A stretch of DNA of 64,000 bases from Marinibaculum pumilum. GTDB taxonomy: Bacteria; Pseudomonadota; Alphaproteobacteria; Ferrovibrionales; Ferrovibrionaceae. The stretch spans positions 41,586 to 105,585 of the forward strand of contig NZ_JBHRTR010000026.1 in NCBI RefSeq assembly GCF_042646425.1, written 5' to 3'. Positions 26,408 to 34,408 of the stretch are shown here, one piece after another. Both the position numbers and the translations under genes were made by a program. The notes under the pieces were generated by a model, which was not told the origin of the DNA, searched no databases, and saw nothing but the letters and a program-made list of their open reading frames with translations. Within the stretch, counting starts at the first letter, position 1. Every line of letters begins with the position of its first letter.

Positions 26408-27664
26408 ATGAAACGTCTTGCCGCAATCGCCGTCGCGGCGGCCGCGCTGCATGCCGTGCCCGCCGGCGCGGTGGAGATCGAGGTCGGCTATCCCTACAGC
26501 CACCTGTTCGACGTCACCTACGAAAAGATCATGGAGAGCTTCAAGAAGGAGCATCCGGAGATCGAGGTGACCTTCCGCGCCACCTACGAGGATTACGAGG
26601 ACGGCACCAACACCATCCTGCGCGAGGCCGTCTCCGGCAACCTGCCCGACATCACCATGCAGGGCCTGAACCGCCAGCAGGTGCTGGTGGAGAAGGGGAT
26701 CGCCAAGTCGCTGGAGCCGTTCATCGCCAAGGAAGCCGATTTCGAAAAGGACGGCTATCACAAGGCGATGCTGGACCTCGGCACCTTCGGCGGCGAGGTG
26801 CATGGCCTGCCGTTCTCCGTCTCCCTGCCGGTCGGCTACTACAACATGGACCTGGTGAAGAAGGCCGGGACCACGGCGCTGCCGAAGACCTGGGACGAGG
26901 TCATCCAGCTCTGCCAGAAGATGAGCGCCAACGGCGTGAAGAACCCGATGTTCTGGGGCTGGAACATCACCGGCAACTGGTTCGTCCAGGCGCTGATGTG
27001 GAGCCAGGACAAGCCGATCGTCGAGGACGGCCGCTTCACCATCGACAGCGACGAGGGCCTGGTGTCGCTGGAGACCATGAAGAAGCTGTTCCGCGGCTGC
27101 GACATGCAGAACCTGTCCTGGAAGGAGGCGCTGGCCTCCTTCTCCGCCGGCGAGATCGGCATGATGTTCTGGTCGACCTCCGCGCTGGGCGCCGTCGAGC
27201 GCGCGAAGGGCGATTTCGAGCTGAAGACGGCGGAGTTCCCGGGCATCGGGCAGAAGCCGAAGGGCCTGCCGGCCGGCGGCAACGCCGCGCTGCTGGTCTC
27301 CACCTCCGACGATCCGGAGCGGCTGCAGGCGGCCTGGACCTTCCTGAAGTACATCACGTCGGGCCTGGGCGCCGCCGCGGTGGCGGAGACTACGGGCTAC
27401 ATGCCGCCGAACAAGGCCGCCAACGAGATCATCCTGGCGGACTTCTACAAGAAGAACCCGAACAAGGAGACCGCCGTGCGCCAGCTGCCGCTGCTGCGCG
27501 AATGGATCGCCTATCCGGGCGACAATGGCCTGGCGGTGACCCAGGTGATCTATGACGGCATCGAGAGCGTCGTGGTCGGCGACCAGGACGACATGAAGGC
27601 CCTGCAGGAAGAGCTGCAGGAGGAGGTCACCGACCTCCTGCCGGCGCCAGCCAAGGGCTCCTGA
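26408..27664 (+). CDS. ABC importer solute-binding protein, UgpB-like
   Basis: A 418-residue periplasmic protein with a signal peptide (KRLAAIAVAAAALHAVPAGA) and mature start VEIEVGY. It has the family-1 pattern NLPDITMQGLNRQQVLVEKG, then HGLPFSVSLPVGYYN. The second ATG (26408) is chosen because GGGAG lies seven bases upstream; the ATG at 26402 would be too close. UgpB relatives bind glycerol 3-phosphate or its diesters, and the linked phosphatase fits a phosphorylated ligand, but this is inference. Confidence 0.88.
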   Translation: MKRLAAIAVAAAALHAVPAGAVEIEVGYPYSHLFDVTYEKIMESFKKEHPEIEVTFRATYEDYEDGTNTILREAVSGNLPDITMQGLNRQQVLVEKGIAKSLEPFIAKEADFEKDGYHKAMLDLGTFGGEVHGLPFSVSLPVGYYNMDLVKKAGTTALPKTWDEVIQLCQKMSANGVKNPMFWGWNITGNWFVQALMWSQDKPIVEDGRFTIDSDEGLVSLETMKKLFRGCDMQNLSWKEALASFSAGEIGMMFWSTSALGAVERAKGDFELKTAEFPGIGQKPKGLPAGGNAALLVSTSDDPERLQAAWTFLKYITSGLGAAAVAETTGYMPPNKAANEIILADFYKKNPNKETAVRQLPLLREWIAYPGDNGLAVTQVIYDGIESVVVGDQDDMKALQEELQEEVTDLLPAPAKGS

Positions 27665-27678
27665 CACCAGTCGCAGAC

Positions 27679-27707
27679 GGGCGGGGCCGGCCCGGCCGGC
27701 CCCGCCC
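27679..27707. terminator. Stem-loop after the solute-binding-protein gene
   Basis: Twelve-base arms GGGCGGGGCCGG and CCGGCCCCGCCC enclose five bases. It stands 14 bases after the SBP stop and before the HAD gene, a typical place for an intra-operon attenuator that lowers read-through. Confidence 0.65.
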
Positions 27708-27728
27708 TCATTATCTCCGGATCCCCTC

Positions 27729-28466
27729 ATGGACCTTCGTTCCCGTCGCGCCATCCTGTGCGACCTCGACGGCTGCCTGATCGCCGGCGACCGGCTGCTG
27801 CCCGGCGCGGCCGCCTTCCTCGCCGCCCATGGCGACAGGCTCTGGATCGTCTCCAACAATTCCACCGACACGCCGGCGACCCTCAGCACGCGCCTGGCCG
27901 GCATGGGCCTGGCGGTCGATGCGGGCCGCATCCTGCTGGCCGGCACCTGCGCGCTGGACTGGATCGCCGCCCGCTGGCCCGGTGCCGCGGTGGAGATCCA
28001 CGGCAGCGACGCGATCCGGGCCCATGCCGCCGGCCTCGGCCTGCGCCTCGACGCCGCGACCCGCTCCGGCACCGGCATCGTCCTGCTGACCCGCGACACC
28101 GGCCTGACCTATGCCAGCCTCTCGCGCCTCGTCGCCCGGCTGGTCTCCGGCACCCGCCTGGTCGTCGCCAATCCCGATTTCAGCCATCCCGGCCCCGACG
28201 GCGCGCCGGTGCCGGAGACCGGCGCCCTGCTGCAGGCGGTGCTGAGCTGCCGCCCCGGCCTGGCGCACGACACCATCGGCAAGCCGGAGCCGATCCTGCT
28301 GCAGGCCGCCCTGGTCCGTGCGGGTGCTGCCGCGGCGGAGGCGGTGCTGATCGGCGACAATCCCGCCACCGACGGCGAGGGCGCGCGCCGCCTCGGCATC
28401 CCCTTCATCCGGGTCGACAGCGCGGCCGGCCTCGCGCCGCTGCTGGAGCGGCGGCTGGCAGGGTAG
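27729..28466 (+). CDS. HAD-IIA (NagD-like) phosphatase
   Basis: A 245-residue HAD hydrolase. Motif I CDLDGCLIAGD gives the nucleophile Asp near residue 14; motif II is VSNNSTD; motif III KPEP near residue 180; motif IV GDNPATD near residue 205. The cap placement and the SNNS motif are those of NagD-type phosphatases acting on small phosphates such as nucleotides, glycerol phosphate or sugar phosphates. It is the last gene of the importer unit, behind a stem-loop, so it may act on the imported compound. Confidence 0.85.
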   Translation: MDLRSRRAILCDLDGCLIAGDRLLPGAAAFLAAHGDRLWIVSNNSTDTPATLSTRLAGMGLAVDAGRILLAGTCALDWIAARWPGAAVEIHGSDAIRAHAAGLGLRLDAATRSGTGIVLLTRDTGLTYASLSRLVARLVSGTRLVVANPDFSHPGPDGAPVPETGALLQAVLSCRPGLAHDTIGKPEPILLQAALVRAGAAAAEAVLIGDNPATDGEGARRLGIPFIRVDSAAGLAPLLERRLAG

Positions 28467-28493
28467 GGCGGCCGACAGCCAGGCGGCCGCCTC

Positions 28494-29234
28494 TCAGCCG
28501 CCGGCGCTGCCGCCCAGTCCCAGATAGCTCTCGATGATGCGGCCGTCGGCGGCGATCTCGGCCGCCGGGCCGCTCATGGTGATCTCGCCCAGTTCCATCA
28601 CATGGCCGGTATCGGCGACCTCCAGCGCGGCACGGGCATTCTGCTCGACCAGCAGGATCGCCACGCCGTCCGCGCGCAGCGCGGTGATGATGCGGAAGAT
28701 CTCGCGCACGATCAGGGGGGCGAGGCCGAGGCTCGGCTCGTCGAGCATCAGCACCCGCGGCCGCGACATCAGCGCCCGCCCCATCGCCAGCATCTGCCGC
28801 TCGCCGCCGGAGAGGGTGCCGGCGGCCTGGCGGCGGCGCTCCTTCAGGCGGGGGAAGCGGGCATAGACCGCCTCCAGACTCTCCTCCAGATCGGACCGGC
28901 CGCGCCGGAACGCCCCGAGCCGGAGATTGTCTTCCACCGCCATGGCAGAGAACAGGTCGCGGGTCTCCGACACCAGGCTGAGCCCGGCGGCGACCCGTTC
29001 TTCTGCCGGGACCCGGCGCAGGTCGCGGCCGTCCAGCCGCACGGTGCCGGCGGCGGGCAGCAGGCCCATGGCGGCGTTCAGCAGGGTGGACTTGCCGGCG
29101 CCGTTGGCGCCGATGACCGCCGCGATCGTGCCCGGCGCGACCTGCAGGGATACGCCGTGCACCGCCTCCACCTTGTCGTAGGCGACGCTCAACGCCTCGA
29201 TCGCGAGGCCGGTGGCGGAAGCGCTTGCCGTCAC
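28494..29234 (-). CDS. livF: Branched-chain-type ABC importer ATPase
   Basis: A 246-residue ATPase of the LivF type: Walker A GANGAGKST near residue 42, signature LSGGERQMLAMGRAL, Walker B LMLDEPSLGLAP. The GTG start overlaps the LivMG stop (GTGA). It is the second ATPase of the Liv system that starts with livK at 33.4 kb. Confidence 0.9.
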   Translation of the reverse strand: MTASASATGLAIEALSVAYDKVEAVHGVSLQVAPGTIAAVIGANGAGKSTLLNAAMGLLPAAGTVRLDGRDLRRVPAEERVAAGLSLVSETRDLFSAMAVEDNLRLGAFRRGRSDLEESLEAVYARFPRLKERRRQAAGTLSGGERQMLAMGRALMSRPRVLMLDEPSLGLAPLIVREIFRIITALRADGVAILLVEQNARAALEVADTGHVMELGEITMSGPAAEIAADGRIIESYLGLGGSAGG

Positions 29235-30994
29235 AGCACGCCCCCCAGATAGGCTTCCTGAACGGCGGGGTCGGCCTGCACCTGGCGCGGCGGGCCCTCG
29301 GCGATCTTCACGCCGAAGTCGAGCACCACCAGCCGGTCGGTGACCCCCATGACGAACTCCATGTCATGCTCGACCAGCAGCACGCTCATGCCGTCGGCCT
29401 GCAGGCGGCGCAGCAGGTCCGCCAGGTCCTGCTTCTCCATCCGCCGCAGGCCGGCCGCCGGCTCGTCGAGCAGCACCAGGGCGGGGTCCAGCGCCAGGGC
29501 GCGGGCGATCTCCACGATGCGCATCTGGCCCAGGGCAAGGCTGCCGGCCGGCTGGTGCATCTGCGCCGCCAGGCCGACCCGCTCCACCTGCCTTGCGGCT
29601 TCCGCGAAGATCGAGCGTTCCTCCGCCCGGTCGAGGCGCAGGATGCCCTGCACCGCGCCGGCGGAGCCGCGCAGATGGGCGCCCAGGGCGACGTTCTCCA
29701 GCACGCTCATGTCGGGCACCAGCTTCACATGCTGGAAGCTGCGGGCGACACCCAGCGCGGCGATGGCCTCCGGCCCCCGCCCGCCGATCGTCCGGCCGGC
29801 GAAGGCGACGCCGCCGGCGGTCAGCGGCTGCACGCCGGTGATCAGGTCGAAGCTGGTGCTCTTGCCGGCGCCGTTCGGGCCGATCAGGCCCAGGATCTCG
29901 CCGCCCTGCAGGGAGAAGCTCAGATTGTCGACCGCGACCAGGCCGCCGAACTCCTTCCGCGCCTCCTGCACCTCAAGCAGCGGCTCCCCGGCGGCCGGCA
30001 TCGCCCGGCGCGGCAGCTCCGGTGCCGATTGGATCTCGCGCGGCGGCGGCGGTTTCAGGAAGCGGGCGACGAAGGGCCAGAGCCCGTCGCGGGCGACCTG
30101 CAGCACCAGGACCAGGGCCACGCCGAAGACGATGGTCTCGTAATTGCCCTGCTGGCCCAGCAGCGCCGGCAGCAGGTCCTGCAGCTGGTCCTTCAGCAGG
30201 ATCACCAGCGCGGCGCCGACGATTGCGCCATAGACATGGCCGGCGCCGCCGACGACCGCCATCAGCAGATATTCGATGCCGGCATTGATGCCGAAGGTGG
30301 AGGGGGTCACGGCGCGCTGGTAATGGGCGTAGAGCCAGCCCGACAGGCCGGCCAGCAGCGCCGCATAGACGAAGATCAGCAGCTTCGCCCGGGCCGGCCG
30401 GACGCCGAAGGATTCCGCCGCGACGGCGCCGCGGCGCAGGGCGCGAATGGCGCGGCCGGTGCGGGAATCCAGCAGGTGCAGGGTGGCGATGACGGCGAGG
30501 AACAGCGCCACCCAGACCACCAGGTAGTAGGAGCGGCCGGTCAGCAGCGGCTCGCCCGCCAGCTCCAACGGCGGCACGCCGGAAATGCCGTCATAGGCGC
30601 CCAGCCACTGGATGTTGCCGAACAGGTAGTAGAAGGCGATGCCCCAGGCGATGGTGCCCAGCGGCAGGAAATGGCCGGACAGCCGGACCGTGACGGCGCC
30701 GATCGCCAAAGCGGCGAGGCCAGTGGTCAGAAGTGACAGCGGCAGGGTCAGCCAGGGCGACAGGCCGTACTGGGTGGTCAGGACGGCGGTGGTATAGGCG
30801 CCGAAGCCGACGAACGCCGCCTGGCCGAAGGAGGTGATGCCGCCGACCCCGGTCAGCAGCACCAGGCCCAGCGCCACCAGGCTGGCCATGCCGATGAAGA
30901 TCAGCAGGGTGATCCAGAACTCCGGCACCGCCTCGACGAAGGGCACGGCCAGGGAGACGAGGGCGAAGAGAATGGCGAGATGGCGCACCGACAT
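29231..30994 (-). CDS. LivM-LivG fusion: permease plus ATPase of a branched-chain-type importer
   Basis: A 587-residue fusion. Residues about 1-310 are a LivM permease with many membrane segments (GVGGITSFGQAAFVGFGAY, and VVGGAGHVYGAIVGAA). A proline-rich linker (KPPPPREIQ) leads to a LivG ATPase from about residue 335: Walker A GPNGAGKST, signature LALGQMRIVEIARAL, Walker B LVLLDEPAAGL. LivM and LivG are usually separate. The ATG at 30994 follows GAGGAGTGAGG five bases after livH. Fused forms are known in some bacteria, so this is a variant rather than a defect. Confidence 0.88.
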   Translation of the reverse strand: MSVRHLAILFALVSLAVPFVEAVPEFWITLLIFIGMASLVALGLVLLTGVGGITSFGQAAFVGFGAYTTAVLTTQYGLSPWLTLPLSLLTTGLAALAIGAVTVRLSGHFLPLGTIAWGIAFYYLFGNIQWLGAYDGISGVPPLELAGEPLLTGRSYYLVVWVALFLAVIATLHLLDSRTGRAIRALRRGAVAAESFGVRPARAKLLIFVYAALLAGLSGWLYAHYQRAVTPSTFGINAGIEYLLMAVVGGAGHVYGAIVGAALVILLKDQLQDLLPALLGQQGNYETIVFGVALVLVLQVARDGLWPFVARFLKPPPPREIQSAPELPRRAMPAAGEPLLEVQEARKEFGGLVAVDNLSFSLQGGEILGLIGPNGAGKSTSFDLITGVQPLTAGGVAFAGRTIGGRGPEAIAALGVARSFQHVKLVPDMSVLENVALGAHLRGSAGAVQGILRLDRAEERSIFAEAARQVERVGLAAQMHQPAGSLALGQMRIVEIARALALDPALVLLDEPAAGLRRMEKQDLADLLRRLQADGMSVLLVEHDMEFVMGVTDRLVVLDFGVKIAEGPPRQVQADPAVQEAYLGGVL

Positions 30995-30999
30995 CGGCC

Positions 31000-32037
31000 T
31001 CACTCCTCGTCTTCGTAGTGGGTGCTGCGCAGGGACCGCCACAGCAGGATCGGCAGGATCACGGTGAAGACGATCACCTCCTTGAAGGAGCTGGCCCAGA
31101 ACGAGGAGAAGGCCTCCACCAGCCCGACCACCAGCGCCGCGGCGACGGTCAGCGGATAGCTGACCAGCCCGCCGATGATCGCGGCGACGAAGCCCTTCAG
31201 GCCGATCAGGAAGCCGCTGTCGAAATAGATCGTCGTCAGCGGCGCGATCAGAACGCCGGACAGCGCGCCGATCAGCGCCGCCATGCCGAAGGCGAGGCGG
31301 CCGGCCATGCCGGGCGAGATGCCCACCAGCAGCGCGCCGCGCCGGTTCAGCGCGGCGGCGCGCAGCGCCTTGCCCAGCAGGGTGCGGCCGAAGAACAGGT
31401 AGAGCCCGAACAGCAGCAGCAGGGTCAGCGCGATGACGATCATGCTCTGGGCGGAGACCGGCACCCCGCCCAGGTCCAGGGCGTAGCGCGACAGCGGCGG
31501 GATGCGATAGCCCTCCGGCCCGAAGAAGGCGAGCCCCAGGCCCAGCAGCGCCAGATGCACGCCGACCGCGGCGATCAGCAGCACCAGCACCGAGGCATTG
31601 GCGAGCGGCTGGAAGGCCAGCCGGTAAATATAGGGGCCGAGCGGCACCACCAGCGCCAGGGTCAGGCCTGCATTGGCGATCAGGCCCAGCTGAAGCGGCG
31701 CGGCGAGATAGGCGATGCCGGCCAGCGCCAGCGGCAGCGCCACGTCGCCGCCGAGGATCGCGGCCAGGCGGCGCCAGTGCAGGTCGCTGCGGCTGCGCCA
31801 GAGCTCCGCCACGGCGGCGGCGGCGCCGATGGCGACCAGCAGCCAGACGATGCCCGGCACCCGGCCGGCCTGCAGCGCGGCGAGGGTGAGGGCGGCATAG
31901 GCGACATATTCGCCCTGCGGCACGAAGATCACCCTGGTGACCGCGAACACCAGAACCAGTGCCACGGCCAGCAGCGCATAGATCGCGCCGTTGATGATGC
32001 CGTCCTGCAGCAGGAACAGCACGATCGTCGAGTTCAC
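31000..32037 (-). CDS. livH: Branched-chain-type ABC importer permease
   Basis: A 345-residue permease with the LivH coupling pattern LLVGISPGMAGRLAFGMAALIGALSGVL and the closing segment GLKGFVAAIIGGLVSYPL. It starts with GTG and is followed after five bases by the LivM-LivG fusion. A stem-loop separates it from livK. An insert near residues 60-110 with extra membrane-like stretches makes it longer than the usual LivH of about 300 residues. Confidence 0.88.
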   Translation of the reverse strand: MNSTIVLFLLQDGIINGAIYALLAVALVLVFAVTRVIFVPQGEYVAYAALTLAALQAGRVPGIVWLLVAIGAAAAVAELWRSRSDLHWRRLAAILGGDVALPLALAGIAYLAAPLQLGLIANAGLTLALVVPLGPYIYRLAFQPLANASVLVLLIAAVGVHLALLGLGLAFFGPEGYRIPPLSRYALDLGGVPVSAQSMIVIALTLLLLFGLYLFFGRTLLGKALRAAALNRRGALLVGISPGMAGRLAFGMAALIGALSGVLIAPLTTIYFDSGFLIGLKGFVAAIIGGLVSYPLTVAAALVVGLVEAFSSFWASSFKEVIVFTVILPILLWRSLRSTHYEDEE

Positions 32038-32102
32038 GTCAGGGCCCTGCCGTCGTTGTGGTGGCGGGTGGCGATGCTGGTGGTGTCGGTGAGCGGGATT
32101 GG

Positions 32103-32131
32103 GCGGGGGCCGGCGCCGTGCCGGCCCCCGC
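32103..32131. terminator. Stem-loop between livK and livH
   Basis: Twelve-base arms GCGGGGGCCGGC and GCCGGCCCCCGC enclose GCCGT. It lies ten bases after the livK stop on the transcribed strand, so it probably holds back part of the transcription into livH and keeps livK in excess. Confidence 0.65.
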
Positions 32132-32140
32132 CGTCCGCAC

Positions 32141-33358
32141 TCACTGCCCGGAGAGCAGCTTCCAGTTGCCGTCCTCGACGACGACCAGCACGCGGCTGCG
32201 GGAATCGTGGCCGAAATGGTCCTCCGCTGTCATGTCGAAGACGCCGTGCACGCCGACCACCTCGTCCAGGCCCTCCAGCGCGTCGCGCATCGCCTTGCGG
32301 AATTCCGGCGTGCCCGGCTGCGCGCCGCTTTCCAGCGCCACCGGCGCGGCGGCCGCGACCAGCTGGCCGGCGTCGAACATGTGACCGCCGAAGGAGGAGA
32401 GGGAGCCTTCGCCGTACTTCTCCTCGTAGCGCTTCGCATAGTCCATCGCCAGGGACTTGGAATCATGGCTGTCGGGCAGCTGCGCCGCCACGACGACCGG
32501 GCCGACGGGCAGGATCGTACCCTCCGCGGCCGGGCCGGCGACCCGGATGAAGTCGCGGCTGGCGGAGCCGTGGGTGTGGTAGATCGCGCCGCCATAGCCG
32601 CGCTCCTTCAGCGCCAGGTTCGGCATTGCCGCCGGGGTGCCGGAGGCGACGACCAGGACCGCGTCGGGATTGGCGGAGACCAACTGCAGCACCTGGCCGG
32701 TGACGCTGGTATCGGTGCGGGCGAAGCGCTCTACCGGCGCCATCTCGATGCCCGACCCCTCCAGCTGCTTCGTCATGACCTTCAGCCAGTCCTCGCCATA
32801 GGCGTCGGCATAGCCGATGAAGCCCAGGGTCTTCACCCCGTTCGCCTTCATGTGCGCGACCAGCGCGTCGGCCATCTGGCTGACATGCTGCGGCGCGCGG
32901 AAGTTCCACGCATTCACGTCCGCCGGCGGGTTGATCGGTGCGAGCGCGATGACCGGGGTGCCGGTCTCCATGCCGACGGTCGCGGTGGCCAGCGAGGTCG
33001 GCGTGGTCGAGGAACCGATGATGATGTCGGCCTTGGCCTCCTCCACGCATTTGCGGGCGTTGCGGGTGGCCAGGGCGGCATCGGTGGCGTCGTCGAAGAC
33101 AGTGGTGTTGACCTTCTGCCCGCCGATTTCGGCCGGCAGGAAGTCGACGCTGTTGCGCTCCGGCACGCCCAGCGAGGCGGCCGGGCCGGTCGCGGAGACG
33201 GTAATGCAGACATTGATATCGGCGAGGGCGGGCATCGCTGGCGCCGCGATCACGGCGCCAAGCGCAGCCGTGCCCACGATCGCCGCCCGCGCCATGGCGC
33301 TCCGCCCTCCGGCGGACCGCCGTCCTGCGGTCGGGTTGGCCCCGTTCGTGACCTTCAT
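32141..33358 (-). CDS. livK: Branched-chain-type ABC solute-binding protein
   Basis: A 405-residue periplasmic binding protein of the LivK class. The long N-terminal signal has a basic stretch (AGRRSAGGRSAMAR), a hydrophobic core and a cut site near PALA before DINVCITVS. Family features are TGPAASLGVPERN and HVSQMADALVAHM. The ATG at 33358 has GGGAGGAAGAGG before it. Liv systems take up amino acids, short amides or aromatic acids; the acyl-CoA ligase and thiolase upstream suggest an organic acid here. Confidence 0.88.
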   Translation of the reverse strand: MKVTNGANPTAGRRSAGGRSAMARAAIVGTAALGAVIAAPAMPALADINVCITVSATGPAASLGVPERNSVDFLPAEIGGQKVNTTVFDDATDAALATRNARKCVEEAKADIIIGSSTTPTSLATATVGMETGTPVIALAPINPPADVNAWNFRAPQHVSQMADALVAHMKANGVKTLGFIGYADAYGEDWLKVMTKQLEGSGIEMAPVERFARTDTSVTGQVLQLVSANPDAVLVVASGTPAAMPNLALKERGYGGAIYHTHGSASRDFIRVAGPAAEGTILPVGPVVVAAQLPDSHDSKSLAMDYAKRYEEKYGEGSLSSFGGHMFDAGQLVAAAAPVALESGAQPGTPEFRKAMRDALEGLDEVVGVHGVFDMTAEDHFGHDSRSRVLVVVEDGNWKLLSGQ

Positions 33359-33438
33359 TCCTCTTCCTCCCATCGCACCCTGCGGGGATGCGTTGCTTGC
33401 TGTCGCCGGGCCGCGCAGGCCGGCCCGGCCGGTGCCTG

Positions 33439-34095
33439 CTAGCCCGCCTGCGGGGAATCCTCTTTCAGCAGCATGTCGATGACACGATCGAGATACCGAT
33501 CGGTATGGACCCGGTCGCCGATCGTGTCCTTCAGAACCGAGTCCCCCATCATTAGCGCATAAGCGGCATAGCCGCGCAGGCGCGCCTCTCCGGCATCGAA
33601 GCCGGCCTTCGCGAACTGCCCCTCGAAGAAGGCCAGCCGGGTCTCGTCGACCTCCAGCAGCGCCGCGCGCGCCTCCGGTTCGCTGCGTGCCCATTCGCGG
33701 ATGCCGCGCTCGGTCGCGGTCTGCCGGCCGGGCCGCTTCTTGCGGATCAGCGCCAGGGTGTTGCGCAGCAGGGTGTCAATGGTGGGGGAGGCCTGCGAGA
33801 GGCGGGAGATGACGTCCAGGGTCATGCGGCGGCGCCAGTCGCCCAGCAGCGCCGCCAGCAGGTCCTGCCGCGATCCGAAATGCCAGTAGAAGCTGCCCTT
33901 GGTGACGCCGAGGCGGGCGCACAGGGTGGCGATGCGCAGGCTGCGCACCGGCTCCGTCTCCAGCACTTCCGCCGCGCAGGCGATCCAGTCGTCAGCCGTG
34001 AGGCTGCCCTCGCCGGCGCCGCGCTGCCGCTGCGCCCGGCCGCCGCCGGGACGGTCCGGGGCGGCCGCCTGGCGCGCATCGTCGGCCGCGCTCAT
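33439..34095 (-). CDS. TetR-family regulator of the liv cluster
   Basis: A 218-residue TetR protein. The helix-turn-helix is at residues about 33-80 (IATLCARLGVTKGSFYWHFGSRQDLLAAL). It lies between the thiolase gene and livK, all on one strand. A palindrome ATACCG-N2-CGGTAT occurs upstream of it and again within its own 3' end, 135 bases before livK, so it probably represses itself and the importer. Confidence 0.88.
   Translation of the reverse strand: MSAADDARQAAAPDRPGGGRAQRQRGAGEGSLTADDWIACAAEVLETEPVRSLRIATLCARLGVTKGSFYWHFGSRQDLLAALLGDWRRRMTLDVISRLSQASPTIDTLLRNTLALIRKKRPGRQTATERGIREWARSEPEARAALLEVDETRLAFFEGQFAKAGFDAGEARLRGYAAYALMMGDSVLKDTIGDRVHTDRYLDRVIDMLLKEDSPQAG
33493..33506. promoter_or_regulatory. 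TetR operator candidate inside the tetR 3' end
   Basis: ATACCGATCGGTAT is a perfect 14-base palindrome. It is coding (the DRYLDR part of the TetR) but also stands 135 bases upstream of livK. The near-identical ATACCGTTCGGTAT at 34256-34269 supports a regulatory reading. Confidence 0.45.
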
Positions 34096-34408
34096 CGGCG
34101 CGCGCCGTCCCGCCGGCGCACCTCGCCGCCATGCCGTGGGCTATGCCTGTACCCGGGCAATCCCTTCCTCCCATGTGCAGGCCGGTCGGCACCGCCCGGT
34201 GCCGCCGCCCGCTTGATTGATGGCGGATGTTAGGGGGAAGCCGGGATCAATTTCAATACCGTTCGGTATGGTGGCGGGGCTGACGGCCGCTCGTCGGCAC
34301 GATCGGGCCCGGCGGGGACAATGCGCTCGATTTCCGTCGATCCGGCCATCCGTGGCGGCATGGCGCTCAAGCCGCTATTCCGGTGGAACGGGTGGTCTGG
34401 CAGCCGCT
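34096..34408. other. Intergenic region upstream of tetR
   Basis: No gene is seen in these 313 bases between the thiolase 3' end and tetR. It holds the TetR operator candidate at 34256-34269 in a locally AT-rich patch (GGATCAATTTCAATACC), the likely tetR promoter. Short open frames here have no recognisable protein content. Confidence 0.6.
34256..34269. promoter_or_regulatory. TetR operator candidate upstream of tetR
   Basis: ATACCG and CGGTAT flank two bases. It stands 160 bases before the tetR start. Palindromes with ACCG/CGGT arms are common TetR targets, and the same arms recur at 33493-33506. Confidence 0.6.
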
